Assembly (NCBI RefSeq): GCF_031143425.1
Contig: NC_090444.1
Span: 1,316,523,324 to 1,316,587,323 of the forward strand
DNA length: 64,000 bases
Reading direction: 5' to 3'
Source: Pleurodeles waltl
Lineage: Eukaryota > Chordata > Amphibia > Caudata > Salamandridae
The first letter of the stretch is position 1. Every line of letters starts with the position of its first letter. This document shows positions 11,401 through 21,089 of the stretch, piece after piece. Made by a program: the position numbers and the translations under genes. The notes under the pieces are model-generated. The model was not told where the DNA came from. It ran no database searches and saw only the letters and a program-made list of their open reading frames with translations.

Positions 11401-12328
11401 GGCCCTCATTATGATATTGGCAGTAAAAACCGCCTACCGCCGCAGCGCCGGCCGCCAAAAGACCGTCACCGTGGCTCCATGCCCTCAGCTGGATTATGAC
11501 CACGGCCGGATTTCTGCCAGAATGATGGCGGAAATCTGTCTGTGGCCATGCCGGCGGACAGAGCACCACACCAGTAGACTGCCGCAGACTGTATTATGAC
11601 CCATGATACGGCCTAGCGGTGTTCTGCTGGTGGACGCTGCTGCTGGCAGCAGTGCCCTGTCCCGTCTCCTGCCGGAGGACCCCCTGACATCAGGTAATTT
11701 GGGTGCTCCGTCAGGGATGGGGGGTGTTGTGTGTGTGGGGGGGTATGTGTGTATGTCTCAGCATGCGTGTATGCGGTGTGTGATGCGTGTTGTATGTGTG
11801 TGCATGTATGGATGTGTGAGTGCATGTATGTTCTGGTGTGTTAATGCGTATGTGTGTATGTATGTCAGTGTGTGTGGATTTGTGTGTGAATGGATGTATG
11901 CATGCGTGGATGAATGTGGGTATGAGTGTGTATATGCATGTGTTTGTGTGTGAATGAAGGTGCATGTATGTAGTGGGGGGTCTGGGGAGGAGGTGGGTGG
12001 GGGGATCTGGGGAGGCGGAGGGGGGTGGGGAAGACCCCAATCAGTGACAGCGAAGGGATTCCCTGTTACTGATAGTGCCTCCTGCCATGATTTTTGTGGC
12101 GGTAAGGTTGCCACGAATACCATGGTGGTAGGCGAGATCATAATCCCGCGAGCAGGCAAGTTATGGCCGCTGGCCTGGAGCCTGAAGTATCCAGTCCGGC
12201 AGTCGTTACCGCCGTAGCGGTCGGTGTGGTACTTGGTGGTTTAGCTTTATATGGAGAAAAGTACCGCCAACCTGTTGGCAGTACTTTCCTCCATATTAAC
12301 GCAGTCCACCGGGGTCATAATTATCCCC
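11401..12328. mobile_element. Harbinger-type MITE with TG-rich core, right end decayed
   Basis: Begins GGCCCTCATTATGATATTGG, the same terminus as the copy at 23938. Inside it has GC-rich subterminal palindromic sequence, a TG/TATG-rich minisatellite (about 11720-11970), a G-rich block and an AATCCCGCGAGCAGG-like block, in the same order as the other copy. The right terminus is degenerate (GTCATAATTATCCCC). ATA occurs on both sides. It is non-coding; open frames through the TG tract are artefacts. Confidence 0.8.
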
Positions 12329-12724
12329 ATAATCTACAAAAGAAGAGAGAAAATCAGTTGGTTCTCATTGGGTACATTAGTAAATGTGTAGTTTATACAG
12401 TTTTTGAATTTAAGATTAAAACAATAAGATGGTAGAGGAGTAATAAAAATGTTATTTTACAGTTGATGTACTGAATCCTGTGAGCAACTAAGGAAAACTA
12501 TAGTGACACTATACTATTTGGTGACACAAGATACGCAGGAAGAGAACACATAAGAAGACCAACTGTCTCTTCTCTTTAGCCCTATCCCCTTTCTCCCTTT
12601 TGAGCGTATCTGTCTATCCAAAGGGAATTGGAAGATGGGGGCTTTGGAGAGGGGCATTGGGAACAGTTCGCCGTTCGGCTCCTGCAGTGAACAGGTGAGA
12701 GTCCTGACTGACTGAAGTGCCCAT
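12329..12724 (+). other. LTR end and untranslated leader of the plus-strand gypsy element
   Basis: No coding signal. The stretch at 12585-12700 (TATCTGTCTATCCAAAGGG and a G-rich block) recurs at 597-760. It precedes gag at the expected distance. Confidence 0.55.
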
Positions 12725-13800
12725 GTGGTTTTTCAGCACATGAGCAGAATGGCAGAAGGCCTAGATATAAAAAAGTTAGGAGAGGTCCTAGAGGTAATTC
12801 AAAAGGAATTAATGGCAGTTAGGGAGGAAAATACAAATCTAAGACTACACCTAGTGGCATCCAGAAGAGAAACATCTGATCTAGCCAATACGCTGAATAC
12901 TATTACAATAGGAACTAGTGTTAGATTCCCATTATCAGAAGAAGAAGAGAGTTCTAGTATTACTTCTAACCCAATGACCAAGGTAACAACCCAGGTCATT
13001 CATTCATTATCCCACGAGATTCCACTCACCCATCCCCCACCTCCCCGAATGATTCAATGGTGATCTCCAAAAGGCACACATTTTCTTAACTCAATGTAGC
13101 TTACACTTCATGTGTCGCCCTGTGATTTTCCGGTATGTACAGTTTCGGGTGGCTTTTGTCCAATCCTACCTCAGTGGAGATACAGCAGCATCTTCCATGC
13201 TATTGGTCTCAAGGAATAATCCAATTTTGTATGATTTTGATGAATTTAAAAAGGAGTTCCTCAGAATATTTGATAGAAGAAAGGCATCACAGGTCAGGGA
13301 CAATGAGTTGTTGGAATTAAGACAAGCAAAGCAAGATTTAATAGCTTATTTAGGCCAGTTTAATTAGTTGGTAGTTGAAACGGACTGGCCAGAGAGCAAA
13401 AGAGCTGCAGTCTTTTATGGAGGATTGCAAGAAGAACTGAAGGATGTTCTTGCTCAAGAGCCCAATAGGCCCACAGAAGTATCTGCTTTGATTGATTTGG
13501 TCCTGGATACCAACTTTTGACAAAATGAAAGAAAGGGAGAAAGAAAACAAGATCTTTGTCCCAGTCTACCCAGATTTGACAGGATAAGAACAGAAAATTC
13601 CGAGACAATGGAGAGTCAGCAGGGAGTAGAATCGATGCAGACTGCAACCATACAAGGACCATTGTCAAAAGATGAAAAGGAGAAGAGAAGAAAATAAAAA
13701 ATGTCTATATTGTGGTGTAAGTGCAAATTTTGGGAGAAATTGCCCAAGGAAACCTAAGCAATCTCTGAAGGAAAACCTGCAGCACCACCAGTAAGAGGAG
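12725..13800 (+). pseudogene. Gag of the plus-strand Sushi-like gypsy element
   Basis: The first open part (12725-13063) encodes a coiled-coil-like N-terminus (MAEGLDIKKLGEVLEVIQKE). After a frame break the gag domain appears (13110-13550: DEFKKEFLRIFDRRKASQ, ELLELRQAKQDLIAYLGQFN, a stop, then WPESKRAAVFYGGLQEELK). A zinc-knuckle remnant CLYCGVSANFGRNC at about 13695-13740 has Asn in place of the conserved His. It is homologous to the minus-strand gag at 9715-10646. It would form virus-like particles; here stops and frameshifts inactivate it. Confidence 0.82.
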
Positions 13801-13808
13801 TTAGACTG

Positions 13809-14213
13809 GTGAGTACGGATCTAAACACAACTCCAAAAGACCATCAGTTGGCCAACACTCTGCAATCATCCCTTCCTCATCTATCCTTATTAATGACTCT
13901 CAAATTTAGAGGCACTGAATTAAAGGAAATTTTAGTCATGATTGATTCAGGGGCGACAGGAAGTTTTTGCCATCTGAAATGTGTAGAACAGATTGGCTTA
14001 AAGGCTCTACAGAAGGATAAGAGTGAAGCAGTAAGAGCAGTAGACAGGACTAACCTTTCATCTGGTACCATTGTGAGTCACACAGAACCAGTAGAATTAA
14101 TCTCTACAGCAAACCACCACAACACCTTGCAATTTAACCTAATAGATGCTCCACAGTTTCAATTTATACTAGATTTACCATGGCTCATAGAGCATAATCC
14201 CACAATAGACTGA
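13809..14213 (+). pseudogene. Aspartic protease of the plus-strand gypsy element
   Basis: A 134-residue open frame with the retropepsin box VMIDSGATGSF (about 13936-13970), so unlike the minus-strand copy the catalytic Asp is present. The QFNLIDAPQFQFILDLPWL block and EHNPTID follow at the usual distance. It ends in a stop before RT. Protease would process Gag-Pol; as part of a broken polyprotein it is not expected to be made in a useful form. Confidence 0.8.
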
Positions 14214-14838
14214 CGTGTTCACTCAATTGTGATGGAATAATCCTCACAGAGAGATAACTTCATCTACCTTACTCTGTGATGGAGGATCTACAGTTTGTGT
14301 GATCCATTCCACTGAAAATCCTCCATAATATGCAGATTATCAGGATGTTTCTAATGAAACAGAAGCAGAAAGACTTCCACCACATAGGGCCTATGATTGT
14401 AAAATAGAACTAGAACCTGCTTTCAGTCTACAGTGTAGAAGTTTTGCCTTGACAAAAATAGAAAATCAGCATTTGAAGTACTATCTTAAGAAATATTTAA
14501 AAAATGTATTCATTAGGCAGTCCCAATCTCCTGTATCATTGTCAATCCTTTTTCTTGCAAAGAAAGAAGGAGAATTGAGGACATGTATAGACTATTGAGA
14601 CATCAATCGCATTACTGTGAAGAATCGTTTTACACTGCCATTGATATCAGCCCTGCTAGACCAAGTTAAGGGAGCGTAAAGTGTATACAAAACTAGATTT
14701 GAGAGGAGCATATCATCTAATCCGTATAGAAGAAGGAGACAAAGGAAAAAACTGATTTCAGAACAAAATATGGGCGTTACGAATATCAGGTGATGCCATG
14801 TGGTCTGTGTAATGCACGAGCAGCCTTTCAGCATTTCA
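14214..14838 (+). pseudogene. Reverse transcriptase, N-terminal half (plus-strand gypsy)
   Basis: Readable in pieces: YDCKIELEPAF, then LFLAKKEGELRTCIDY with an in-frame stop right after, DINRITVKNRFTLPLI, and in shifted frames the parts corresponding to the fingers-palm region and PFQ-type block (RAAFQHFI) that ends at 14835. The reading stops at CATTTCATAAAT and resumes at 27345 with the next RT residues, so about 12.5 kb was inserted between. Several stops and frameshifts predate or postdate that insertion. Confidence 0.85.
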
Positions 14839-14949
14839 TAAATAAAAATCCTAGCATTAAAAACTCATCTGCAAGCACTTTTAGATGAATTCAAACAGCA
14901 AAAAGACAATGAGAGACAACAGGTGAGAGTTTAAGCTTATATAATGTTC
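14839..14949. other. Short unassigned segment at the left edge of the 12.5 kb insertion
   Basis: Could be a remnant of the first inserted element. No family recognised. Confidence 0.35.
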
Positions 14950-16173
14950 ATATCATGTACAGTTGAGGACACCTATGCTTTGCATACTTCTGCCATCTAG
15001 TGTTGGCCTCAGATGTTTTCAGATTTTCATCAAAGAAGTCTTTCAAGCCATGGGATGTGATATGAACACCTCCACCTCACCCCACCCCCAAAATACCTTT
15101 TATGTTGTTTTTTCTAGCATTATTAATTTTTTTCCCCTACCATCGGGTTCCATCCGAGAGGGATCCAAGTTTGTGGCATTTTCAACATGTTTTTCAGGCC
15201 CACATGGTTGCATTTTGATGCGATCCATCAGGAAAATCAGCCAATGCCTAAGCAACTTTACTCTACACTTCATCACCAGACAAGTTCTCCTTTGGGCTTC
15301 AACTCCAAAGGCAGACTGGACTTGGATGATGGCCCCCTTTCAACGGTCCCCACAGTGTAACTCCAGATACTGTGGTCAGACCAGACCATCACAATGCCTG
15401 CAGCAACAGCTCCTGTGAGCCCTTCCATGTCTTCTGCTTGAACAAGACCCTAAGGTACCAAAGGGCGAGGCACTGGGCACATCACGGGATGCACCAACAG
15501 ACATCCTCCGAAACTCCAGACATCTTTGGAAAATAAGATCCTGTGAATGCATTTGAAGGTGAAGAGGACGGCCCATCTGGTATCCCAGCAGCCTAGGCAT
15601 CATAAAGCCCAGAGACTGGGAAGAGGAGGACGATGTTGGCGCCAAATACCACCAACCTACAAACGAAGACCACATCAAGTGTCATAAGTATGCCTCCCAC
15701 CTTAAAGGCCTATGCCACCAAGCAAGGATGATGCAAACAGCCTCATGCCAGCTAAAGCACTTCTCCCAAGGGAGTCTGCATTGAGCCCCCAGCATGGACA
15801 CAATAAGTTGCTACCTTCGGAACCAGTTGGTAAAGAGAGAAGGCTTTGGATTCAAGCAAGGCTCCACCTAAAGGTGTCTACTACTACTGGTCATCAAGCC
15901 TTACATGCTTCTACTGCATCCAGCACCTACGCTTATATCCGCATCCAGCTCTAAAGGCACCACCAAGCAATTGTCGAACATTGTTGGCACCAAAAGTCAA
16001 GTTGATGTTTTGGCCTTCTACCTTTTGTTTCTCCTCCTCTGCTGCCACCAAATCCACCTCCTCCACCACCATGCTCATGCACCCCATGTCCTTTGACTCT
16101 GGCGGATTCACCTGAGGGATCCTGCATACTTTTTTAGATGCAGGCAATCTTTATAGTCCCTTTGATTCATATG
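14950..16173 (+). mobile_element. 5' part and gag-side region of a decayed DIRS-like element
   Basis: The block CTTCTGCCATCTAGTGTTGG, then a GAAGTC-containing stretch and ACCATCGGGTTCCATC, looks like the 5' untranslated part of salamander DIRS elements as I remember them. It is followed by low-quality gag-like open stretches (15340-16115) with many stops. The assignment rests mainly on linkage to the tyrosine-recombinase pieces further right, which are clearer. A solo LTR interrupts it at 16179. Confidence 0.45.
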
Positions 16174-16178
16174 ACAAG
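16174..16178. repeat. Target-site duplication ACAAG (left)
   Basis: Identical 5-bp copies lie at 16174-16178 and 18316-18320, flanking a TG...CA LTR. Confidence 0.85.
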
Positions 16179-18315
16179 TGTTAGAAATGGGGTCTTTGAT
16201 TGGCAGTCAGGTTATCCCCTGTCTAAGCAAGGGCCCTCACTCTAGTCAGGGTAAGTCACAAACAATCCAAATTATCCTGTGCCCACCATCTGGTAGCTTG
16301 GCACTGAGCAGTCAGGCTTAACTTAGAAGGCAATGTGTAAAGTATTTGTGCACTAAATCATACAATAACACAATATAGCACCACAAAAATACACCACACA
16401 GTGTTTAGAAAAATATATGATATTTATCTGGATATTTGCAGGTCAAAACGATAAAAGATGTACTAAGTAAATGTAGAGATATCACTGAAAAGTGATATAA
16501 AGTGTCTTAAGTCTTTTTAAAAGCAAACAAAGTCTCTTTCAAGCACAAAGTACCTGGTTCACGTGAGAAATCTCTGCAAAGGGCCGCAGAGGAAGAGAAG
16601 CGTGGAAACAAAGGGGTGTGCGTCAATTTCTTGGGCCGCACACGGTCGATGCGTTGTTTAGATTCCACGCAGGGATGACTGTGCGTCGATTTCCGGTGCT
16701 CGGTCGTGGATCCTCTTCGGGTTGTGGGGTTTTCAGACGCCACGGGGTCTGTGCGTGGAATTCTGGGCTTGTGACAAGCTCTGCGTTGTTCCGGCAGGCA
16801 CTGCGTCGATTTCCCCTCTGGAAGTCGGGCTGCGTCATCCCAGGTCAGCTGTGCGTCGATGCGGTGGGCCGTCCGTGCGGTGTGTTGTGTTCTGGTCACA
16901 ACACAGGCGCTGCGTCGATCTTTTCCTTGCGAAATCGAGCTGTGTCGTTCCGGTTCGGCGTGCGGTGAATTTCTCACCACGGGGCAGGCTGTACGTTGTT
17001 TTTAGCAAGCTGTGCGGTGAATTTTTGCTGCACAAGGAGTCCAGTTGCAAGAGAGAAGTCTTTTTGGTCCTGCGACTTCAGGGAACAGGAGGCAAGCTCT
17101 ATCCAAGCCCTTGGAGAGCACTTCTTCACCACAGCCAGGGAGCAGCAAGGCAGCAGGGCAAGAGCAAGGCAGCAGTCCTTCACAGAAAGCAGTCAGGTGA
17201 GTCCTTTGGGCAGCCACGCAGTTCTTCTTCGCAGGATGCAGGTTCTGGTTACAAGTTTCTTCTCCATGAAGTGTCTGAGGTGGTAGGGCAGAGGCCCTGT
17301 TTTTATACCCAAATGTGCCTTTTAAGTGGGGGAGACTTAGAAGTGCACCACGTCCCCTTTCAGTTCAATCCTGTCTGCCAGGGTCCCAGTAGGGGGTGTG
17401 GCAGTCCTTTGTGTGAGAGAAGGCCCTCCACCCTCCCAGCCCAGGAAGACCCATTCAAAATGCAGATGTATGCAAGTGAGGCTGAGTATCCTGTGTTTGG
17501 GGTGTGTCTGAGTGAATGCACAAGGAGCTGTCAACTAAACCCAGCCAGACGTGGATTGTAAGGCACAGAAAGAGTTAAGTGCAGAGAAATGCTCACTTTC
17601 TAAAAGTGGCATTTCTAAAATAGTAATATTAAATCCAACTTCACCAGTCAGCAGGATTTTGTATTACCATTCTGGTGTACTAAATATGACCTTCCTACTC
17701 CTTTCAGATCAGTAGCCACCACTCCAACAATGTATGAGTGCAACCCCAATGTTAGCCTATGAAGGGAGCAGGCCTCACAGTAGTGTAAAAACAAATTTAG
17801 GAGTTTTACACTACCAGGACATGTAAACTACACAGGTACATGTCCTGCCTTTTACCCACACAGCACCCTTCCCTAGGGGTTACCTAGGGCACACCTCACA
17901 GGTGACTTATATGTAGAAAAAGGGGAGCTTTAGGCTTGGCAAGTACTTTTAAATGTCAAGTCGAATTGGCAGTGAAACCGCCCACACAGGCCCTGCAATG
18001 GCAGGCCTTAAACAAGGTTAAGGGGCTACTTAAGTGGGTGGCACAATCAGTGCTGCAGGCCCTCTAGTAGCATTTAATTTACAAGCCCTGGGCACATATA
18101 GTGCCTTCTACTAAGGACTTATAAGTAAATTAAATAGTCCAATTGGGTATGATCCAATGTTACCATGTTTAAAGGGAGAGAGCATATGCACTTTAGCACT
18201 GGTTAGCAGTGGTAAAGTGCACAGAGTCTAAAAACCAGCAAAAACAGTGTCCAAAAAGTTGAGGGAGGCAGGCAAAAAGTTAGAGTGACCACCCTAAGGC
18301 ATGCCAGGTCTAACA
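16179..18315 (-). mobile_element. Solo LTR (2.1 kb) with 5-bp target duplication
   Basis: Ends are TGTTAGA...TCTAACA (inverted, TG...CA), flanked by ACAAG on both sides, the signature of an LTR left after recombination of a Ty3/gypsy-type element. The likely transcription direction is minus: on that strand GGGTATAAAAAC lies near 17305 as a TATA box. The region 16600-17050 is rich in TGCGTCGAT-type CpG motifs. Long open frames here (for example 16722-17561) overlap on both strands, carry no known motif and are rejected as genes. Confidence 0.88.
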
Positions 18316-18320
18316 ACAAG
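18316..18320. repeat. Target-site duplication ACAAG (right)
   Basis: Right partner of 16174-16178. Confidence 0.85.
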
Positions 18321-19235
18321 CCCTTAAACCCAGGAAACATCAATTACCCCTGGGAAGACTAGACCCAAGGCCCACTGATTATCCATGGAAAGACTATAAT
18401 ATATCAACTCTACTCCTTCCTCCATCCCAGGTGATTCCAAAATAAACCACTGTGCATTCAGGGCATCCTTGCCCGATTATACCACAACCTCTCATGGGAT
18501 CATTCAGAGGGCTGCGGTGTATCACAAGGTTGACATGCTTTTTGTTCACGAAGAAGAGGACTTCATTGTGGAGACTCAGTCAAGGTTCAAATGCTTCAAG
18601 CAGTTTTTACCCATGCTTAAGTCAGCCCCTGGACATCTTCAAGGAGTCATTCAAAGCTAAGGTAGTGACACCTAGGGTTCAGAAGAAATACAAACCCTCC
18701 CATAGCAAACATATTGGCATAAAAACTCATGTTGCTCCTGACTTCGTGGTATCCCATACTTGCCTGTAAGAGAGCCTCTGCCCCCAAGCCACAGGTGTTG
18801 TGCCGCTGCCTGACAAGAGCAGAAAGTCAATGAAGCTGGCAAAAGGATAGCTGTAAATTCAGCCACACATTGGCGGATGGCCAACTCTTTCATGCTCCTT
18901 TCTTGTTACAATGCCTCCCAGTGTGAGTAGATGCAAGAACTGGAGAAGCAGCTTCCAGATGAGCACGGGAAGAGGGGGGGAAGATGGTGTCTGAGAGCAA
19001 GACCATCTCAAACGCCGACATTCCATGGGTGCTCCATACTGTAGATACAGCCTCTGTAGGCATCCCCACCATTGTTCTCCTCGGAATCCACGCTTGGCTT
19101 CGCATCTCTGTGCTCAAACCCGTGGACCAGCAGCAGGTCTGTCATCAACATCCTGTTTGACTGGAAGCAATTGCAGACTGGTAGAGGTTTGCTTTTCACT
19201 GCATTTCCAAACACCTGGACCTCTTAAAGCCTGAC
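18321..19235 (+). pseudogene. DIRS-like gag remnant
   Basis: In plus-strand frames broken by stops one can read a stretch with AAVYHKVDMLFVHEEEDFIV (about 18510-18570). Further on, about 19010-19110, DTASVGIPTIVLLGIHAWLR resembles the Gag segment of DIRS elements that ends in an HAWLR motif followed by KP. The next residues (about 19130-19235) give the following part in another frame. The similarity is from memory of the family's pattern. The pre-insertion sequence then runs straight into the tyrosine-recombinase region at 20716, so the RT-RNase H part expected between is missing. Confidence 0.5.
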
Positions 19236-19250
19236 ATAATCTGCTACCAT
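19236..19250. repeat. 15-bp target-site duplication, left copy
   Basis: ATAATCTGCTACCAT here is identical to 20701-20715. The two copies bracket the hammerhead array exactly. Confidence 0.85.
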
Positions 19251-19442
19251 AGCAACACAAAAGGATGATGGACGGAGTGCTGACAATGCAAACACTCACC
19301 CCCAGTCACAGATCTGGGTTTAATCCATCGTTCTTTTGCTCACCATGCCACCCCAGTTTGGACCCAGCCATATGCAAATCAGTCTTGACCCTGTTCCTCA
19401 TGGGAACAGTCCAGCCCGAACTGCCAGACCAGGTCCTCCCTG

Positions 19443-19498
19443 GACCGGAAACAAGCATCCTGGGACCGGTTTCGGGGTTTCACCCCCCATCAGTCAGG
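19443..19498 (-). ncRNA. Hammerhead ribozyme motif, inverted unit (variant core)
   Basis: On the minus strand: CCTG, A, CTGATGG, GGGG-TGAAA-CCCC, GAAA, then CCGG ... CCGGTC. The last base of the CUGAUGA box is G instead of A, which would be expected to weaken or abolish cleavage. Confidence 0.6.
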
Positions 19499-19742
19499 CT
19501 AGCTTGATTCCAGTGGCACAGTGAGCAAGGGACCCACGTCTGGGCATACCCATCCCACTTAGGGCAACTTTAGCAACACAAAGTGACTGTGACTGGGGGT
19601 GAATGTTTGATTGGTTCCGCATTCCGTCCATCCAGTTACGCTATCCCACAGCGTTTGTTTTGCTTTGCTTTTGACGCCCTAAGTGCGGCGGGTATGCCCA
19701 GACGTGGGTCCCGGGCTCACTGTGCCACTGGATTCAAGCTAG

Positions 19743-19802
19743 CCTGGCTGATGAGGGGTGAAACCCCGAAACCGGTCCCAGCATGCTTGTTTCCGGTCCA
19801 GG
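19743..19802 (+). ncRNA. Hammerhead ribozyme motif, direct unit 1
   Basis: CUGAUGA at 19748-19754, stem II GGGG/CCCC closed by UGAAA (19755-19767), GAAA at 19768-19771, stem III ACCGG (19771-19775) with CCGGU (19793-19797), predicted cleavage after C 19798. Stem I could be CCUG (19743-19746) with CAGG (19799-19802). One extra G between stem I and the core is unusual. Confidence 0.72.
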
Positions 19803-20085
19803 GAGAACCTGGCCTGGCAGTTCGGGCTTGACTGTTCCCATGAGGAACAGGGTCAAGACTGATTTGCATATGGCTGGGTTCAAACTGGGGTGGCATGGTG
19901 AGTAAAATAATGGATGGATTAAACCCAGATCTGTGACTGGGGGTGAATGTTTGATTGGTTCCGCATTCCGTCCATCCAGTTACGCTATCCCACAGCGTTT
20001 GTTTTGTTTGCTTTTGCCGCCCCAAGTGCGCCGGGTATGCCCAGACGTGGGTCCCGGGCTCACTGTGCCACTAGATTCAAGCTAG

Positions 20086-20145
20086 CCTGGCTGATGAGGG
20101 GTGAAACCCCGAAACCGGTCCCAGGATGCTTGTTTCCGGTCCAGG
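20086..20145 (+). ncRNA. Hammerhead ribozyme motif, direct unit 2
   Basis: CUGAUGA 20091-20097, stem II 20098-20110, GAAA 20111-20114, stem III ACCGG 20114-20118 with CCGGU 20136-20140, predicted cleavage after C 20141. Same layout and same extra base before the core as unit 1. Confidence 0.72.
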
Positions 20146-20429
20146 GAGAACCTGGCCTGGCAGTTCGGGCTGGACTGTTCCCATGAAGAACAGGGTCAAG
20201 ACTGATTTGCATATGGCTGGGTTCAAACTGGGGTGGCATGGTGAGCAAAATAATGGATGGATTAAACCCAGATCTGTGACTGGGGGTGAATCTTTGATTG
20301 GTTCCGCATTCCGTCCATCCAGTTACGCTATCCCACAGCGTTTGTTTTGCTTTGCTTTTGCCGCCCTAGGTGCACCGGGTATGCCCAGACGTGGGTCCCG
20401 GGCTCACTGTGCCACTGGATTCAAGCTAG

Positions 20430-20489
20430 CCTGGCTGATGAGGGGTGAAACCCCGAAACCGGTCCCATGATGCTTGTTTCCGGTCCAGA
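20430..20489 (+). ncRNA. Hammerhead ribozyme motif, direct unit 3
   Basis: CUGAUGA 20435-20441, stem II 20442-20454, GAAA 20455-20458, stem III ACCGG 20458-20462 with CCGGU 20480-20484, predicted cleavage after C 20485. The core is unchanged although the unit carries substitutions elsewhere. Confidence 0.72.
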
Positions 20490-20700
20490 GAGAACCTGGC
20501 CTGGCAGTTCGGGCTAGACTGTTCCCATGAGGAACAGGGTCAAGACTGATTTGCATATGGCTGGGTTCAAACTGGGGTGGCATGGTGAGCAAAATAATGG
20601 ATGGATTAAACCCAGATCTGTGACTGGGGGTGAATGTTTGATTAGTTCCGCATTCCGTCCATCCAGTTACGCTATCCCACAGCGTTTGTTTTGCTTTGCT

Positions 20701-20715
20701 ATAATCTGCTACCAT
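20701..20715. repeat. 15-bp target-site duplication, right copy
   Basis: Identical to 19236-19250. Confidence 0.85.
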
Positions 20716-21088
20716 TTACATCTGCTTACCTACATATCACTAGCTGCTTTTGCGGCCTGTCTGCAAAACCATTAACATTCATCCCTATTTAGTATTCCAG
20801 TAGTCAAGGCTTTCATGGCAAGTATTAGGAAAGTCATACCTCCCACAATATCTCCTGCCCTTGTGTTGAACCTTAATGTAATCCTCATAAGGCTCATGGG
20901 GACACCCTTTTAACCTTTAAGCTCATGCCTTCTTCAGAAGGTCATTTTCCTTGTGGCCATTACTTCCCCCAGATGCATTAGTGAACTGCAAGCATCCAAC
21001 TTACAATAACTTTTCATTCAGATAGACAAAGATAGGGTTGCTCTCACAACCAATCTTAAGTAACTCCACAAGTTGGTATCGTCCTTCC
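20716..21088 (+). pseudogene. DIRS-like tyrosine recombinase, N-terminal and first catalytic part
   Basis: Plus-strand reading: TYISLAAFAACLQNH, a stop, HSSLFSIPVVKAFMASIRKV, NLNVILIRLMGTPF, a stop, SSCLLQKVIFLVAITS followed by PRCISELQAS. The VAITS-x-R-x-SELQA block holds the first catalytic Arg of the DIRS tyrosine recombinases, and the earlier part is the core-binding helical domain. DIRS elements integrate with this enzyme instead of a DDE integrase. Two in-frame stops are visible. The reading is cut at about 21090 by a reverse LINE and continues at about 23800. Confidence 0.75.
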
Positions 21089-21089
21089 T

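Larger units (their letters stand above)
19251..20700 (+). mobile_element. Hammerhead-ribozyme tandem array (~344-bp units), retrozyme/Penelope-like insertion
   Basis: The array holds one unit in reverse orientation (about 19251-19580) followed by head-to-tail units starting at 19589, 19933, 20276 and 20620 (period 343-344 bp), the last truncated at 20700. Each unit past the hammerhead region carries the core CTGATGA, a GGGG/CCCC stem and CGAAAC. It is flanked by a perfect 15-bp duplication. Newt satellite 2 is a tandem repeat of about 330 bp with a hammerhead (known); Penelope-like elements and metazoan retrozymes also carry hammerheads in tandem or inverted terminal units (known). TSD plus a short, partly inverted array fits a retrotransposed copy rather than a classical satellite block. 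Open frames across the units are shadows. Confidence 0.8.

Noticed and set aside
16722..17561. 279-residue open frame on the plus strand
   Set aside because: It lies entirely within a solo LTR, overlaps open frames on the other strand, has no recognisable motif, and follows the CpG-rich repeated GCGTCGAT pattern of the LTR.
19583..20775. Series of 60-115 residue open frames on both strands
   Set aside because: They repeat with the 344-bp unit of the hammerhead array and are by-products of that repeat.
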